The notes under the pieces are model-generated. The model saw only the letters and a program-made list of their open reading frames with translations, was not told where the DNA came from and did no database searches. Positions 53,078 through 61,988 of a stretch of 64,000 bases of DNA are shown here, one piece after another. The position numbers and the translations under genes were made by a program. Positions within the stretch are counted from its first letter, which is position 1; each line of letters begins with the position of its first letter. This DNA is from Streptomyces formicae (GTDB taxonomy: Bacteria > Actinomycetota > Actinomycetes > Streptomycetales > Streptomycetaceae). Where the stretch lies: the NCBI RefSeq assembly GCF_002556545.1, contig NZ_CP022685.1, positions 3,534,001 to 3,598,000 on the forward strand, given 5' to 3'.

Positions 53078-54544
53078 CTACTTCACCGCGTCCTGCGACT
53101 CGGCCTTGCCGCCGGACGCCTGCGGGTTCCCGCGCTGCATGACCAGGTAGCCGACGCCCAGGATCAGGGCCCAGACGGGAGCCGCGTAGAGCGAGATGCG
53201 CGCGTCCTTGTCGATGCCCATCATCACGATCACCATGCCGATGAAGGCGAGGGCGAACCAGCTCGTGTACGGGGCGCCGGGCGCCCGGAAGGTGGACTGC
53301 GGCAGCTCGCCGCGGTCGGCCTTGCGGCGGTACTTGATCTGGCAGACCAGGATCATGATCCAGGCCCACATGCCGGAGATGGTCGCGAAGGAGACGACGT
53401 AGTTGAACGCCTCGCCCGGCCACTGGTAGTTGATCCAGACGCCGACCAGCATCAGCGCGGCGGAGAAGGTCGTGCCGACGAGCGGCAGGCCGTTCTTCGT
53501 GAGCTTGGTGAAGAACTTCGGGCCCTGGCCGTTCATCGCCAGGTCGCGCAGCATGCGGCCGGTGGAGTACATGCCGGAGTTGCAGGAGGAGAGCGCGGCC
53601 GTCAGGACGACGAAGTTGACGATCGCCGCGCCGATGCCGAGGCCCATCTTGTCGAAGGCGGCGACGAACGGCGAGACGCCCGGCACGAACTCCGTCCACG
53701 GGACGACCGAGAGGATCATGATGAGCGCGCCGACGTAGAAGACGGCGATGCGCCACGGCACGGTGTTGATGGCCTTGGGCAGGACGGTCTTCGGGTCCTT
53801 GGACTCGCCCGCGGTGACGCCGACGAGCTCGACGGCGAGGAAGGCGAACATCACGATCTGCAGCGTCATCAGCGTGGAGCCGATGCCGTTGGGGAAGAAG
53901 CCGCCCTGGTCCCACAGGTGGGTGACGGAGGCGGTGTCACCGGCGTCGGAGAAGCCGATGGTGAGGATGCCGACGCAGATCAGGATCATGCCGATGATCG
54001 CGGTGACCTTGACCATCGAGAACCAGAACTCGAGCTCGCCGAAGAGCTTCACGGAGATCAGGTTGGCGCCGTAGAGGATGACCGTGAAGATCAGCGCGTA
54101 TCCCCATTGCGGAATGGAGTCATGTGTCCAGTACTGCATGTACTGGGCGGCCGCCGTGACTTCCGTGATGCCGGTGACGACCCAGAAGAGCCAGTACGTC
54201 CAGCCGGTCACGTACCCGAAGAACGGGCCGATGAATTCACGCGCGTACTCCGAGAAGGAGCCCGAAACGGCGCGGTACATGAGGAGCTCGCCGAGCGCCC
54301 GCATGATGAAGAAGATGACGAGGCCCGCGATGGCGTACGCCAGGATGAGGCTGGGCCCGGCCTTGTGAATGGCCTTGCCCGCGCCGAGGAACAGGCCGGT
54401 GCCGATGGCACCGCCGATCGCGATCATCTGGATCTGCCGGGCCCCGAGCCCGCGCTGGTAACCCTCGCCCTCGCCGGACTGCCCGGCGGCGGACTGCCCG
54501 GCCTCATTGCCGTCGTGATGCTCTTCGACCTGCACTGAGGTCAT
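53078..54544 (-). CDS. Amino-acid permease (APC family, AnsP/CycA/GabP type)
   Basis: The 488-aa protein has twelve predicted helices. The APC/AAT signature opens with RGLGARQIQMIAIGGAIGTG and continues FLGAGKAIHKAGPSLILAYA (in pieces, about residues 32-70). ELLMYRAVSGSFSEYAREF and ELVGVTAGESKDP are typical of the asparagine/GABA/D-Ala group. It imports an amino acid with protons. The ATG at 54544 follows AAAGG. It is preceded by a 370-bp leader region with a strong inverted repeat. Confidence 0.88.
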   Translation of the reverse strand: MTSVQVEEHHDGNEAGQSAAGQSGEGEGYQRGLGARQIQMIAIGGAIGTGLFLGAGKAIHKAGPSLILAYAIAGLVIFFIMRALGELLMYRAVSGSFSEYAREFIGPFFGYVTGWTYWLFWVVTGITEVTAAAQYMQYWTHDSIPQWGYALIFTVILYGANLISVKLFGELEFWFSMVKVTAIIGMILICVGILTIGFSDAGDTASVTHLWDQGGFFPNGIGSTLMTLQIVMFAFLAVELVGVTAGESKDPKTVLPKAINTVPWRIAVFYVGALIMILSVVPWTEFVPGVSPFVAAFDKMGLGIGAAIVNFVVLTAALSSCNSGMYSTGRMLRDLAMNGQGPKFFTKLTKNGLPLVGTTFSAALMLVGVWINYQWPGEAFNYVVSFATISGMWAWIMILVCQIKYRRKADRGELPQSTFRAPGAPYTSWFALAFIGMVIVMMGIDKDARISLYAAPVWALILGVGYLVMQRGNPQASGGKAESQDAVK

Positions 54545-54915
54545 GGTGACGCCTTTCTCCATGCTGATCCGCGCCCGCACATCTGCGTTGTGGCTGCGGA
54601 TCAGGTCCTGATCCCCCCGGATATGGAATGGAGTGCTACCGGCGGTCTGCCGGCTGGAGCGCCCCCGGCGACATGGGTGGCGTCGCCGAGTGGTCGTGAA
54701 GATTTATCACGGCGGCAACAGTGACGCTTTGAGCCACATGTGGCTCACGTCACTGGAAGAAGCGGACAAAGTTCTCTTGCGCCGCCATAAAAGGGCACTG
54801 GCTTGACGGGATCGTTATCCGGATTTGAGCGTCCGCTGAGCGAACGGTGCGGGAGCGCCGCAGAATACTGCTATATACACCGAGTCTCGGGAGTGCCCGC
54901 CCCGCGATGCCCGGG
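54545..54915. other. Long intergenic region upstream of the permease
   Basis: This 371-bp stretch contains no gene. It holds an inverted repeat at 54721-54753, a short AT-rich stretch (GCTATATACACC, about 54869-54880) that could be a promoter, and no riboswitch pattern I recognise. It lies between the permease and DUF2017 genes, both on the minus strand. Confidence 0.6.
54721..54753. promoter_or_regulatory. Interrupted inverted repeat upstream of the permease
   Basis: GTGACG and CGTCAC (outer arms) surround GAGCCACA and TGTGGCTC (inner arms, no loop) with small bulges between. It may be an operator or an RNA hairpin in the leader, about 177 bp upstream of the start codon. Confidence 0.5.
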
Positions 54916-55524
54916 TCACTGCTCCAGCAACGTCTCGACCAGCGTTTCCTGGAGCCCGCCGAGCCACAGGTAGGCCATCACCATCGGCTTGCGCGGGTCG
55001 GAGTCGGGGAGGCGGTAGAGCAGATCCGCGTCCTCCTCGTCGGTGACGTCGAGGCGCGTGCCGATCGCGAGACGCAGGTCGTTGAGCGAGCCGAGCCAGT
55101 GCCGCGACTCCTCGACCGACAGTTTCAGGACAGCTCCGCCCTCGCCCGACGCCGTCATCGCGTCCAGGGAGCGGATCACGACCAGGGCGTCGTCGCGCTT
55201 CTTGGCCCGCAGGTCGTTCTCCGTGAAGCGCCGGAACTCGGCCGAATACGCGCGCAGTTCCTCCGGGTCGCCGACGGCGCCCTGCTCGCTGCCGGGACCG
55301 CCGTAGGCGTCGGGGAGCAGACGCATCATCACCGGGTCGGTGGGCGGCTCGCTCGGACCCTCGGCGAAGAGCTCGGCGAGCGGATCGTCGGAGGGCTCAC
55401 CGCCGGGGCCGGGACCGATCAGCTCCAGGAGCTGCACGGCGAGGGAGCGGATGATCGAGATCTCGACCTCGTCGAGCGCGACGGCGGCGCCGCCCCCGGG
55501 GATGGGTTCGAAGTGTCCTGGCAT
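54916..55524 (-). CDS. DUF2017 protein
   Basis: The 202-aa cytosolic protein matches the actinobacterial DUF2017 family (MPGHFEPIPGGG, VEISIIRSLAVQLLELIG, ESRHWLGSLNDLRLAIGTRL and AYLWLGGLQETLVETLL). It follows clpS on the same strand after 43 bp, which is its regular position. A link to ClpS/ClpAP proteolysis is possible but unproven. Confidence 0.87.
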   Translation of the reverse strand: MPGHFEPIPGGGAAVALDEVEISIIRSLAVQLLELIGPGPGGEPSDDPLAELFAEGPSEPPTDPVMMRLLPDAYGGPGSEQGAVGDPEELRAYSAEFRRFTENDLRAKKRDDALVVIRSLDAMTASGEGGAVLKLSVEESRHWLGSLNDLRLAIGTRLDVTDEEDADLLYRLPDSDPRKPMVMAYLWLGGLQETLVETLLEQ

Positions 55525-55567
55525 CAGATGCGTCGCTGCTTCCGGTCCGTGCGCTGCGGGCGGGCCA

Positions 55568-55882
55568 CTACTTGCGGTCCTGCTGAAGGGTGGCCCAGAG
55601 GCCGTAGCCGTGCATGGCCTGGACGTCGCGCTCCATCTCCTCGCGACTGCCGCTGGAGACGACCGCGCGGCCCTTGTGGTGCACGTCCATCATCAGCTTC
55701 GTGGACTTCTCCTTGGAGTACCCGAAGTACGTCTGGAACACATACGTCACGTAGCTCATCAGGTTCACGGGGTCGTTGTGCACGAGCGTGATCCAGGGGA
55801 CGTCCGGCTCGGGGACGACGTGTACCTCTTCGTCCGAATCGGGTCGGGTGATCTCTGCGGGAGCCGTACTCACCTGTCCCAT
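55568..55882 (-). CDS. clpS: ClpS adaptor of the Clp protease
   Basis: The 104-aa protein has the ClpS core [21 protein letters not shown] (in pieces), with the N-degron pocket residues Asn-Asp, and the helix [17 protein letters not shown] carrying the conserved histidine. It delivers proteins with destabilising N-terminal residues to the ClpC/ClpP machine. The ATG at 55882 ([11 protein letters not shown]) is preferred over an upstream in-frame start at 55909. Confidence 0.93.
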   Translation of the reverse strand: MGQVSTAPAEITRPDSDEEVHVVPEPDVPWITLVHNDPVNLMSYVTYVFQTYFGYSKEKSTKLMMDVHHKGRAVVSSGSREEMERDVQAMHGYGLWATLQQDRK

Positions 55883-55993
55883 GCTGCCACCCCGAGGGGG
55901 GCCTCGCACAAATGCCCTCCCGTACGGCAGCCCTTCCGCGGGACCGTCCTCGCCGCGCGGCCCTTGAAATCGTCAGAGTGACGAAATGCGGGG

Positions 55994-55999
55994 TAGCAT
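55994..55999 (+). promoter_or_regulatory. Leaderless -10 box of pncB
   Basis: TAGCAT is followed by exactly 7 nt and then the ATG of pncB, the typical spacing of leaderless actinobacterial transcripts. No ribosome binding site is present. Confidence 0.55.
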
Positions 56000-56006
56000 C
56001 CTTCCT

Positions 56007-57335
56007 ATGAACACAGCGGACCTTGGCCTGCCGGTGGATGTTCCGTCGACAGCGCTCTTCACCGACCAGTACGAGCTGACGATGCTGCAGGCCGCGCTGA
56101 AGGCGGGCACGGGCGAGCGGCGTTCGGTCTTCGAGGTCTTCACCCGCAGACTCCCCGAGGGCCGCCGCTACGGCGTGGTGGCCGGAACGGGCCGCGTCCT
56201 GGACGCCGTCGAGAACTTCCGCTTCGACGCGGACGTCATCAACTTCCTGCGCGAGCGCCGCATCGTCGACGAGGCGACCCTCAAATGGCTCTCCTCGTAC
56301 CGCTTCGGCGGCGACATCTGGGGCTACCCCGAGGGCGAGGTGTACTTCCCCGGCTCGCCGATCCTGCGCGTCGAGGGCTCCTTCGCGGAGTGCGTGCTCC
56401 TGGAGACCGTGATCCTCTCCATCCTCAACCACGACTCGGCGATCGCGGCCGCCGCGTCCCGCATGTCGTCGGCCGCGGGTGAGCGCCCGCTGATCGAGAT
56501 GGGCGCGCGCCGCACCCACGAGCTGGCCGCCGTGGCCGCGTCCCGCGCCGCGTACGTCGGGGGCTTCGCGACCACGTCGGACCTCGCGGCGGGCTTCCGC
56601 TACGACATCCCCACCGTCGGCACCAGCGCCCACGCCTTCACCCTGCTGCACGACAACGAGCGCGACGCGTTCCAGGCCCAGGTCGACTCGCTCGGCCCCG
56701 GCACGACCCTGCTCGTGGACACGTACGACGTGACCGAGGCCGTCCGCACCGCCGTCGAGGTCGCGGGGCCCGAGCTCGGCGCGGTGCGCATCGACTCCGG
56801 TGACCTGCTCCTGGTCGCCCACCGGGTGCGCCAGCAGCTGGACGAGCTCGGCGCCACGAAGACGAAGATCGTCGTCACCTCCGACCTCGACGAGTACGCC
56901 ATCGCCTCGCTCGCCGCGGCGCCCGTCGACGCGTACGGCGTGGGCACCCAGCTCGTCACCGGGTCCGGGCACCCCACCTGCTCCATGGTCTACAAGCTGG
57001 TGGCCCGCGCCCACTCGGCGGACGCCGAGGCGCCGCTCGAACCCGTCGCGAAGAAGTCGCTCGGCGCCAAGAGCTCCCTGGGCGGGCGCAAGTGGGCCGC
57101 GCGCAGGACCGACGAGCAGGGCGTCGCCGAGGCCGAGGTCGTGGGCACCGGGCCCGTGCCTCCCGCGCTCGCCGACCGGCAGCTCCTGGTCGAGCTGGTC
57201 AAGGGCGGCGAGGTGGTCGCCCGCGAGCCGCTCGACGCGGTCCGCGACCGGCACGCGGCGGCCCGGGCGGGGCTGCCGCTCTCGGCGACCCAGCTGTCCC
57301 GGGGCGAGGCCGTCATTCCCACGGAATACCTCTGA
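56007..57335 (+). CDS. pncB: Nicotinate phosphoribosyltransferase
   Basis: The 442-aa enzyme makes nicotinate mononucleotide from nicotinate and PRPP, feeding NAD synthesis. Family motifs are ALFTDQYELTMLQAAL at the start, the catalytic-histidine region GTSAHAFTLLHDNERDAF, RIDSGDLL and TSDLDEYAI. The length is normal. It starts at ATG 56007, likely leaderless. The nicotinamidase gene pncA follows in the same direction after 169 bp, giving a complete Preiss-Handler entry from nicotinamide. Confidence 0.93.
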   Translation: MNTADLGLPVDVPSTALFTDQYELTMLQAALKAGTGERRSVFEVFTRRLPEGRRYGVVAGTGRVLDAVENFRFDADVINFLRERRIVDEATLKWLSSYRFGGDIWGYPEGEVYFPGSPILRVEGSFAECVLLETVILSILNHDSAIAAAASRMSSAAGERPLIEMGARRTHELAAVAASRAAYVGGFATTSDLAAGFRYDIPTVGTSAHAFTLLHDNERDAFQAQVDSLGPGTTLLVDTYDVTEAVRTAVEVAGPELGAVRIDSGDLLLVAHRVRQQLDELGATKTKIVVTSDLDEYAIASLAAAPVDAYGVGTQLVTGSGHPTCSMVYKLVARAHSADAEAPLEPVAKKSLGAKSSLGGRKWAARRTDEQGVAEAEVVGTGPVPPALADRQLLVELVKGGEVVAREPLDAVRDRHAAARAGLPLSATQLSRGEAVIPTEYL

Positions 57336-57504
57336 CGGCACACGCCTGACGGAATACATCCGACGCTCCGGGGAAGGGGCGTCACCCGGGCAACAGGAGC
57401 CCGTCAAACGCCCCTTCCCGCGACGTACGTGAAGTCTCTACTCTCGGTTCATCCGGCCGAGTCCCCCACCGATCCCCGCCCTGCCGAGCCGAAGGACACC
57501 CGCC

Positions 57505-58089
57505 ATGCGCCGCGCCCTGATCGTCGTCGATGTGCAGAACGACTTCTGCGAAGGCGGCAGCCTCGCGGTCGCCGGTGGGGCGGACGTGGCCGCCGCCATC
57601 ACCGAGCTCATCGGCCAGGCCCCGGCCGGATACCGGCACGTGGTGGCCACCCGTGACCACCACGTCGACCCCGGCGCCCACTTCTCCGACCACCCGGACT
57701 ACGTCGACTCCTGGCCGCCGCACTGCGTGGCGGGCACGGAGGGCGTCGGCTTCCACCCGAACTTCGCCCCCGCCGTCGCCTCCGGCGCGATCGACACGGT
57801 CTTCGACAAGGGGGCCTACTCGGCGGCGTACAGCGGCTTCGAGGGCACCGACGAGAACGGGGTGTCCCTCGCGGACTGGCTGCGGGAGCGGGGGATCACG
57901 GAGGTGGACGTGGTGGGGCTCGCCACGGATCACTGCGTTCGGGCTACTGCGGTGGACGCGGCTCGGGAGGGGTTCAGGACTACCGTCCTGCTGGACCTGA
58001 CGGCGGGGGTTTCGGAGTCCACCACTGCTGCGGCGATGGCCGAGCTGGGCTCGGCCGGGGTCGAGCTGATCGGGAAGCCCGTCGTCTGA
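57505..58089 (+). CDS. pncA: Nicotinamidase (isochorismatase family)
   Basis: The 194-aa hydrolase has the catalytic Asp in VVDVQNDFCEGG, the metal site with DHHVDPGAHF, the Lys in FDKGAYSAAYSGFEG and the nucleophile Cys in GLATDHCVRATAVDA. It converts nicotinamide to nicotinate, the substrate of the upstream PncB. The ATG at 57505 follows GAAGGA. Confidence 0.9.
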   Translation: MRRALIVVDVQNDFCEGGSLAVAGGADVAAAITELIGQAPAGYRHVVATRDHHVDPGAHFSDHPDYVDSWPPHCVAGTEGVGFHPNFAPAVASGAIDTVFDKGAYSAAYSGFEGTDENGVSLADWLRERGITEVDVVGLATDHCVRATAVDAAREGFRTTVLLDLTAGVSESTTAAAMAELGSAGVELIGKPVV

Positions 58090-58103
58090 CCTGACACGGG
58101 GCT

Positions 58104-58219
58104 CCGCCCCGGACCCCGCTCCTCAAACGCCGGAGGGGCTGGATTTCGGACCCCGGGCTCAGACCCCGGAGGGGCTGGATTTCGGGCCCCGGGCTCAGAC
58201 CCCGGAGGGGCTGATTCTG
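58104..58219. repeat. Interspersed element with a 36-bp tandem duplication
   Basis: A copy of the window-wide element (CCTCAAACGCCGGAGGGGCT at 58121-58140) runs into a 36-bp unit present at 58132-58167 and 58168-58203, with the beginning of a third copy after that. The two full units differ by one base. The array contains the last codons and stop of the following minus-strand gene. Confidence 0.88.
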
Positions 58220-58530
58220 CCCGCGCCACCCTGTCTCCGCAGCGCTCTGATCGGGTGCCACAGCTCCCTCGCGTCGTCCGGTGCCGTGCGCCATATGAGG
58301 CCGTCGGGGTGGTGCAGGACCGCCGTGACCTCGTCAGGGGTCGGCGGCTCCGCGTTGCCGCGGAGGTACACCGCCCGCATGCCGAGGTTGCGCAGCCGGG
58401 TCAGCGCCCTGGCGCGGTTCACGGCGTGCACGATCATGCGGACCGTGCCCTCGCCCGGCGACGGGCTCGGCAGGGTCAGTGCCACCACCACGCTGCCGTT
58501 CGGCAGCTTGCAGAAACCTCCTGCGGACAT
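58195..58530 (-). CDS. Conserved hypothetical protein of 111 aa
   Basis: A small soluble protein (MSAGGFCKLPNGSVVVALTL..) with no family I can name. The middle part RMIVHAVNRARALTRLRNLGMRAVYLRGNAEPPTPDEV is conserved-looking and could be a small alpha/beta domain. Its last six codons (ISPSGV) and stop are supplied by the neighbouring tandem repeat, so the C-terminus has probably changed by repeat insertion. Start ATG at 58530 with a weak ribosome site. Confidence 0.65.
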   Translation of the reverse strand: MSAGGFCKLPNGSVVVALTLPSPSPGEGTVRMIVHAVNRARALTRLRNLGMRAVYLRGNAEPPTPDEVTAVLHHPDGLIWRTAPDDARELWHPIRALRRQGGAGRISPSGV

Positions 58531-58616
58531 GCTTCGTCACACCCCCGTGAGACATCGCGCGAGATCCCTGGCCGGACCCCGCGTCAATAAGAAAGCCACA
58601 GCACGCACCTAAACAC

Positions 58617-58652
58617 GATCGGCCGCCGCCCGCTAGAGGGCGACGGCCGATC
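58617..58652. terminator. Hairpin terminator after the M6 protease gene
   Basis: GATCGGCCG pairs with CGGCCGATC, extended by CGCCC with GGGCG inside. It lies 26 bp after the protease stop codon on the minus strand. Confidence 0.87.
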
Positions 58653-58677
58653 ATGGTTTGACCTGCAGAAACGCTAA

Positions 58678-61089
58678 TTACTTCGTGGAGGGACCCACCT
58701 GGACCGTGATCGTCGAGCCGTCCTTGGGCTGCTTGATGATCTTGATCTGAGTGTTGGTGTCAGTGACCTTGACACTTCCCGTGGGGTTCTCCTTGTACCA
58801 GTAGGTGCCCTTGCGGTCGTCGAAGACCGGGACGCCCTTCTGGGACTTGACCTTCAGCGCCACGTCCGCGTTGTGGAGCGTGAGCTTGTCCGTCGCGAAC
58901 TTGCTGAAGGGCGCGTCGAACGGCTGGATCTTGTTGCGCAGGACCGTGCCGTCCGACCACTTCAGCGGCTTGGCGTGGGCGTCCACCGGAAGGATCAGAC
59001 CCTGGCCCGGGTGGGCGCTGGTGTTGTTGTCCTTCTGCGAGGTGTCCCACTGCCAGACCATCAGGCCCGTCTGGTAGGGGTAGTGCTCCACCCAGTCCGG
59101 GCGGGCCTTCGAACCGAAGTTGTACGGGCCGACCTCGAGGGTCTTGTCGTACGAGACGTACTGGCGGTTCTCGGCGAGGTAGTACTGGTCGTACTTCTTG
59201 GTGAAGGACTCGCCGATGCGCGAGAAGCCCTTCGCCGTCCAGCCGTTGTCGTCGCCCTCGGCGCCGTCCTCGAAGAGCTTGGTGCCGTCCGCGGTGACCG
59301 CGATGGCGTCGGCCGCGAAGCCCTTGCCGCCCGCGCCGCCGTCCGTGGAGTAGCGGAAGCGGACGTCGATCTTCTTGCCCGCGTAGGCGTCGAGCGGGAA
59401 GAGGAGCTTCTTGTACTTGGCCGAGGCGCCGGTCAACGCGGGCTTGTCACCGGCGTCGCGCGGGATCGGCTTGCCGTCCGCGGTGCCGTCCACCGGCGTC
59501 CAGTTGGCGCCGCCGTCCGTCGAGACCTCGGTGTAGAGCCAGTCGTAGTTGGCCTCGATGTCCCACCAACCGTCGAGCGAGAGCTCGGCCTTGGACTTGC
59601 CGGTCAGGTCGACCGAGCGCGTCAGGGTGTTCTTGAGGTCGTCGCCCTGGTCGCTCCACCACTGCTTGGAGCCCTCGGTGGGCTTGGTGACCGTGGTGGT
59701 GACGGCCTTCTTCGGCAGGTCGACGACGAGCGCCTGACGGTGCCGGGTGTTGTACTCGGAGACGCCCAGCTTGTGCTCGGAGGTCGTCGCGGCCTTGGCC
59801 TTGGCGTAGTCGAGCCAGCCCAGCTGGAACTTGTCCCAGGCCGTCATGTCGCCCGGCAGGTCACCGATGGCGTCCTTGCCGGTGCCGAGCCAGGAACCCG
59901 CCGACATCAGCGACCAGAAGCCGACCGAGTTCTCGCCCTTGCCCGAGGTGTCGTACAGGTCGGGCAGGCCGAGGTCGTGGCCGTACTCGTGGGCGAAGAC
60001 GCCGAGGCCGCCGTTCTCCGGCTGCATCGTGTAGTCGCCGACCCAGATGCCCGAGTCGCCGATCTGGGTGCCACCGGCCTTGTTGTTGCCGGGGCCCGTC
60101 TTGCCCGCGTCGTTGCCGTACGCGTACCAGCGGTGCGCCCACAGGGCGTTGGTGCCCTCGGCGCCGCCGCCGGCCGACTCGTCCTCGCCCGCGTGGACGA
60201 TCTGGAAGTGGTCGATGTAGCCGTCGGGCTCGTTGAAGTCGCCGTCGCCGTCGAAGTCGTAGCGGTCCCACTGGTCGTACTTGGCCAGGTCCGCCTTGAT
60301 CTGCGCGTCCGTGCGGCCCTGGGCCTTCTGGTCCTTGGTCCAGGCGGTCACGCCGTCCTTGACCGCGTCCCAGACGCTCGGGCAGTTGGTGTCGCCGCAG
60401 TAGTTCGAGCCGTAACGGGCCTCGTTGTAGTCGACCTTGACCCAGTCGGAGACCTCACCGTCGACCGAGTAGCGGCCGGACGAGGTCTTCTCGTAGTAGG
60501 TCTTCAGGGACTCCTTCTTCTTGCCCTTGGAGTCCTTGCCCTTCCCGAAGTACAGGTCCTGGAAGTGCTTCTGGTTGTAGTCCTTCTGCCAGGCCGTGCT
60601 GTTGTCCTTGGCACGGTCCGGCTTGGCTATCTTGTTGTGCAGCGGTCCCGGCTTGCCGCCGTACTTCTTGACCGGCGGCTCGGGGCCATCGGGACCGTCC
60701 GGGTCGTACATGGTCGTGTCGTCGACCTTGTCCCCGAACTCCACCAGGATCGTGAAGATCTTGTCGGTCTTCTCCCTGCCGAGCTCGACGTACTTCTTGT
60801 CGTCGAGCTTGACGACCTGGGAGCCGCCCTTCTTCTGGACCTTGGCGTCACCCGCGACGACCTGCTGCAGGGCGGCCTTGCGCTGCTGCGCCTGCTGCTT
60901 GCTGAACGGTCCGTCCAGGTCGTGGTCGACCTGGGCCTTGACCCTGGAGGGGTCCTGCCGGTCGACGGCCGGTGCCCCGCCCGAGGTGCCGCTGTCGGCC
61001 GTCGCGGTCGCCGCCGAGTACGTCGCGGCGGCCGCGGCCATCGCCACGGCCACCGCGGTGGCTCTGAACGCCCGTGTTCTGACTGTCAC
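58678..61089 (-). CDS. Secreted M6-family metalloprotease (immune inhibitor A-like)
   Basis: The 803-aa exoprotein has a Sec signal peptide (RTRAFRATAVAVAMAAAAATYSAATATA), a propeptide region with Lys/Gln-rich helices, and the M6 catalytic domain with the zinc motif FAHEYGHDLGLPD (HExxHxxxxxxD) at about residue 365. Beta-rich C-terminal domains follow (CBM/MAM-like, with STDGGANWTPVDG and VRFRYSTDGG). It degrades proteins outside the cell. The GTG at 61089 begins the signal peptide. Immune inhibitor A proteins of this length are common in Streptomyces. Confidence 0.92.
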   Translation of the reverse strand: MTVRTRAFRATAVAVAMAAAAATYSAATATADSGTSGGAPAVDRQDPSRVKAQVDHDLDGPFSKQQAQQRKAALQQVVAGDAKVQKKGGSQVVKLDDKKYVELGREKTDKIFTILVEFGDKVDDTTMYDPDGPDGPEPPVKKYGGKPGPLHNKIAKPDRAKDNSTAWQKDYNQKHFQDLYFGKGKDSKGKKKESLKTYYEKTSSGRYSVDGEVSDWVKVDYNEARYGSNYCGDTNCPSVWDAVKDGVTAWTKDQKAQGRTDAQIKADLAKYDQWDRYDFDGDGDFNEPDGYIDHFQIVHAGEDESAGGGAEGTNALWAHRWYAYGNDAGKTGPGNNKAGGTQIGDSGIWVGDYTMQPENGGLGVFAHEYGHDLGLPDLYDTSGKGENSVGFWSLMSAGSWLGTGKDAIGDLPGDMTAWDKFQLGWLDYAKAKAATTSEHKLGVSEYNTRHRQALVVDLPKKAVTTTVTKPTEGSKQWWSDQGDDLKNTLTRSVDLTGKSKAELSLDGWWDIEANYDWLYTEVSTDGGANWTPVDGTADGKPIPRDAGDKPALTGASAKYKKLLFPLDAYAGKKIDVRFRYSTDGGAGGKGFAADAIAVTADGTKLFEDGAEGDDNGWTAKGFSRIGESFTKKYDQYYLAENRQYVSYDKTLEVGPYNFGSKARPDWVEHYPYQTGLMVWQWDTSQKDNNTSAHPGQGLILPVDAHAKPLKWSDGTVLRNKIQPFDAPFSKFATDKLTLHNADVALKVKSQKGVPVFDDRKGTYWYKENPTGSVKVTDTNTQIKIIKQPKDGSTITVQVGPSTK

Positions 61090-61569
61090 TTGATGCTGTC
61101 CTCCCCCGCGCCCGCGCGAGAATTGGCGGACCGAGATCCCGGTCGGAGGAGGTCCGCGCGCGATGTACGCGTCACAAGTGACGACATTCGACCGGAAGTA
61201 CGGGAGAAAAGACAGACCTTGACTTGAACAGGCCAAGTGCACTATGCAGGCCGCGGGATCCGGTATCCGGACAGGAGGCACTCCCCCACGGAAAAGGTCA
61301 ACGGGCGCGTCGCACCGTCCACTTACTGGACGCCGTGAACCCGTGCGCCCCCTGTGCTCCGGCACCGTGGGTTAGGTCACGCTTACCAGCCGTTCCCGTC
61401 GGGCATGCAGCGGAATAGAGTCAATCGACGGTGCGCTACCGCGCGAGGCGACACATCCCAAGTCGCCGCCGTCGAGCCCCCTTTGATTCGCATACAGCCG
61501 TTTCCTACATCCGCGTTCACCCTCATGGCCAAAAGCGTGGGGGGATCACCGCCGAGGACGGATCACGTC
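61090..61569. other. Intergenic region between the M6 protease and a small membrane protein gene
   Basis: This 480-bp divergent region has no convincing gene. It contains the palindrome CGTCAC-AA-GTGACG at 61170-61183, about 80 bp upstream of the protease start, which may be an operator. Moderately AT-rich sequence around 61215-61245 may hold the protease promoter. Confidence 0.5.
61170..61183. promoter_or_regulatory. Palindrome upstream of the M6 protease gene
   Basis: CGTCACAAGTGACG is a 14-bp sequence with perfect 6-bp arms, about 80 bp before the protease start codon. It has the right size for a dimeric regulator; the protein is unknown. Confidence 0.4.
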
Positions 61570-61863
61570 ATGCCTCGTCCCATGCCTCGTCCGACCACCG
61601 CACAGATCACCTACGGTTCCGTGACCGTCGTCTTCTCCACCCTCGCCATGCTGCTGCTCTCCCAGACCAGTTCCGGGGTCGGCATCGCGGTGATAGCCCT
61701 GGCCGCGCTCGGCCTCGGCCTGCTGGTGGCGCTGACGGTCCCGTTCCCCAAGCCTGCCGCACCCGCCGCCAGGACCCTGCCCGCCCCCACCGAGGAGCGA
61801 GTGCCCGCGCAGCGCGGCGTGCTCGCCGAGTCCGTGGCGAGCGAGACGGCCGCCCACTCGTAA
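61570..61863 (+). CDS. Small two-helix membrane protein
   Basis: A 97-aa protein with two membrane helices (SVTVVFSTLAMLLLSQ and GVGIAVIALAALGLGLLVALTV) and a polar Pro/Ala-rich C-terminal tail. No family recognised. The ATG at 61570 is preceded by GAGGA at a rather long distance; an ATG at 61525 is also in frame. Confidence 0.65.
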   Translation: MPRPMPRPTTAQITYGSVTVVFSTLAMLLLSQTSSGVGIAVIALAALGLGLLVALTVPFPKPAAPAARTLPAPTEERVPAQRGVLAESVASETAAHS

Positions 61864-61988
61864 CAGCGGGACGCCGCACTCGGAACAGCGAAACGGCGGG
61901 CCCGTACCCACGGACCCGCCGGATCAGGTGCCACCGCCGCACCTGGCGTCGACAGCTCGGTGCCGACCGCCTCTGTGTGTCAGGTGTG

